Positions 6,024 through 6,075 of a DNA stretch of 6,075 nucleotides are shown in pieces. Within the stretch, counting starts at the first letter, position 1, and every line of letters starts with the position of its first letter. Below the pieces are notes generated by a model. It was not told the DNA's origin and did not search any database. It saw only the letters and a list, made by a program, of their open reading frames with translations. The stretch comes from Methanosarcinaceae archaeon (GTDB lineage Archaea; Halobacteriota; Methanosarcinia; Methanosarcinales; Methanosarcinaceae), in NCBI GenBank assembly GCA_030655675.1, contig JAUSPM010000182.1, positions 1 through 6,075 of the forward strand. Direction: 5' to 3'. The position numbers and the translations under genes are program-made.

Positions 6024-6075
6024 TATGATTATAATTATAATTATAAGTATAAGTATAATTTTAATTTTAATTTTA
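6024..6075. repeat. Period-6 AT-rich tandem repeat, continuing past the window edge
   Basis: Starting at the base after the HD stop codon, the sequence reads as eight hexamers plus four bases: TATGAT, TATAAT twice, TATAAG twice, TATAAT, TTTAAT twice, TTTA. Each unit differs from the consensus TATAAT by one base at most, and changed units occur in adjacent pairs, as expected from slippage duplication. The T-rich last part could end the HD transcript, and on the other strand the array offers several TATA-like sequences. Confidence 0.8.

Overview
The window looks like a euryarchaeal chromosome, most probably a methanogen or relative of the Methanosarcinales. The evidence is an archaeal-type Sec61-beta subunit, TATA-box promoters in place of bacterial -35/-10 elements, leaderless-type starts on two genes, archaeal Shine-Dalgarno sites (GGAG, GTGATC) on two others, and an archaeal-type MtnA/aIF2B-like isomerase. 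The lineage is an inference from protein and promoter style; no rRNA or other marker gene is present.

Layout. Positions 1-297 carry no gene I can support. They hold a small GC hairpin (29-44) and a 67-bp imperfect inverted repeat (89-155) with T-rich flanks on both sides. Positions 298-2583 hold three minus-strand genes, in transcription order: mtnA (methylthioribose-1-phosphate isomerase), a 56-residue Sec61-beta/SecG translocon subunit, and a membrane-anchored or secreted alpha/beta hydrolase with an intact Ser-Asp-His triad. The Sec61-beta gene is short and easily missed. It has its own Shine-Dalgarno site and a perfect 8+8 bp palindrome upstream.

A divergent promoter region (2584-2714) separates this block from two plus-strand genes. 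The first (2715-4094) encodes an archaeal AAA+/STAND-type ATPase with a winged helix and a C-terminal DUF234-type PD-(D/E)XK nuclease-like domain. The second (4206-6023) encodes a 605-residue SAMHD1/YdhJ-like HD phosphohydrolase whose C-terminus resembles a YwgA/DUF4065-type winged helix. Both have a TATA box placed for a leaderless or nearly leaderless mRNA. The window ends in a period-6 AT-rich tandem array (6024-6075) that continues beyond the edge.

The most striking structure is a 33-bp palindrome present on both sides of the ATPase gene. The upstream copy (2692-2724) lies between the TATA box and codon 4. The downstream copy (4116-4148), nearly perfect, lies just upstream of the HD gene promoter. 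The first 23 bp of the two copies differ at one base. They could be the ends of a small mobile ATPase-nuclease cassette, or operators shared by the two genes. Nothing else in the window contains the motif.
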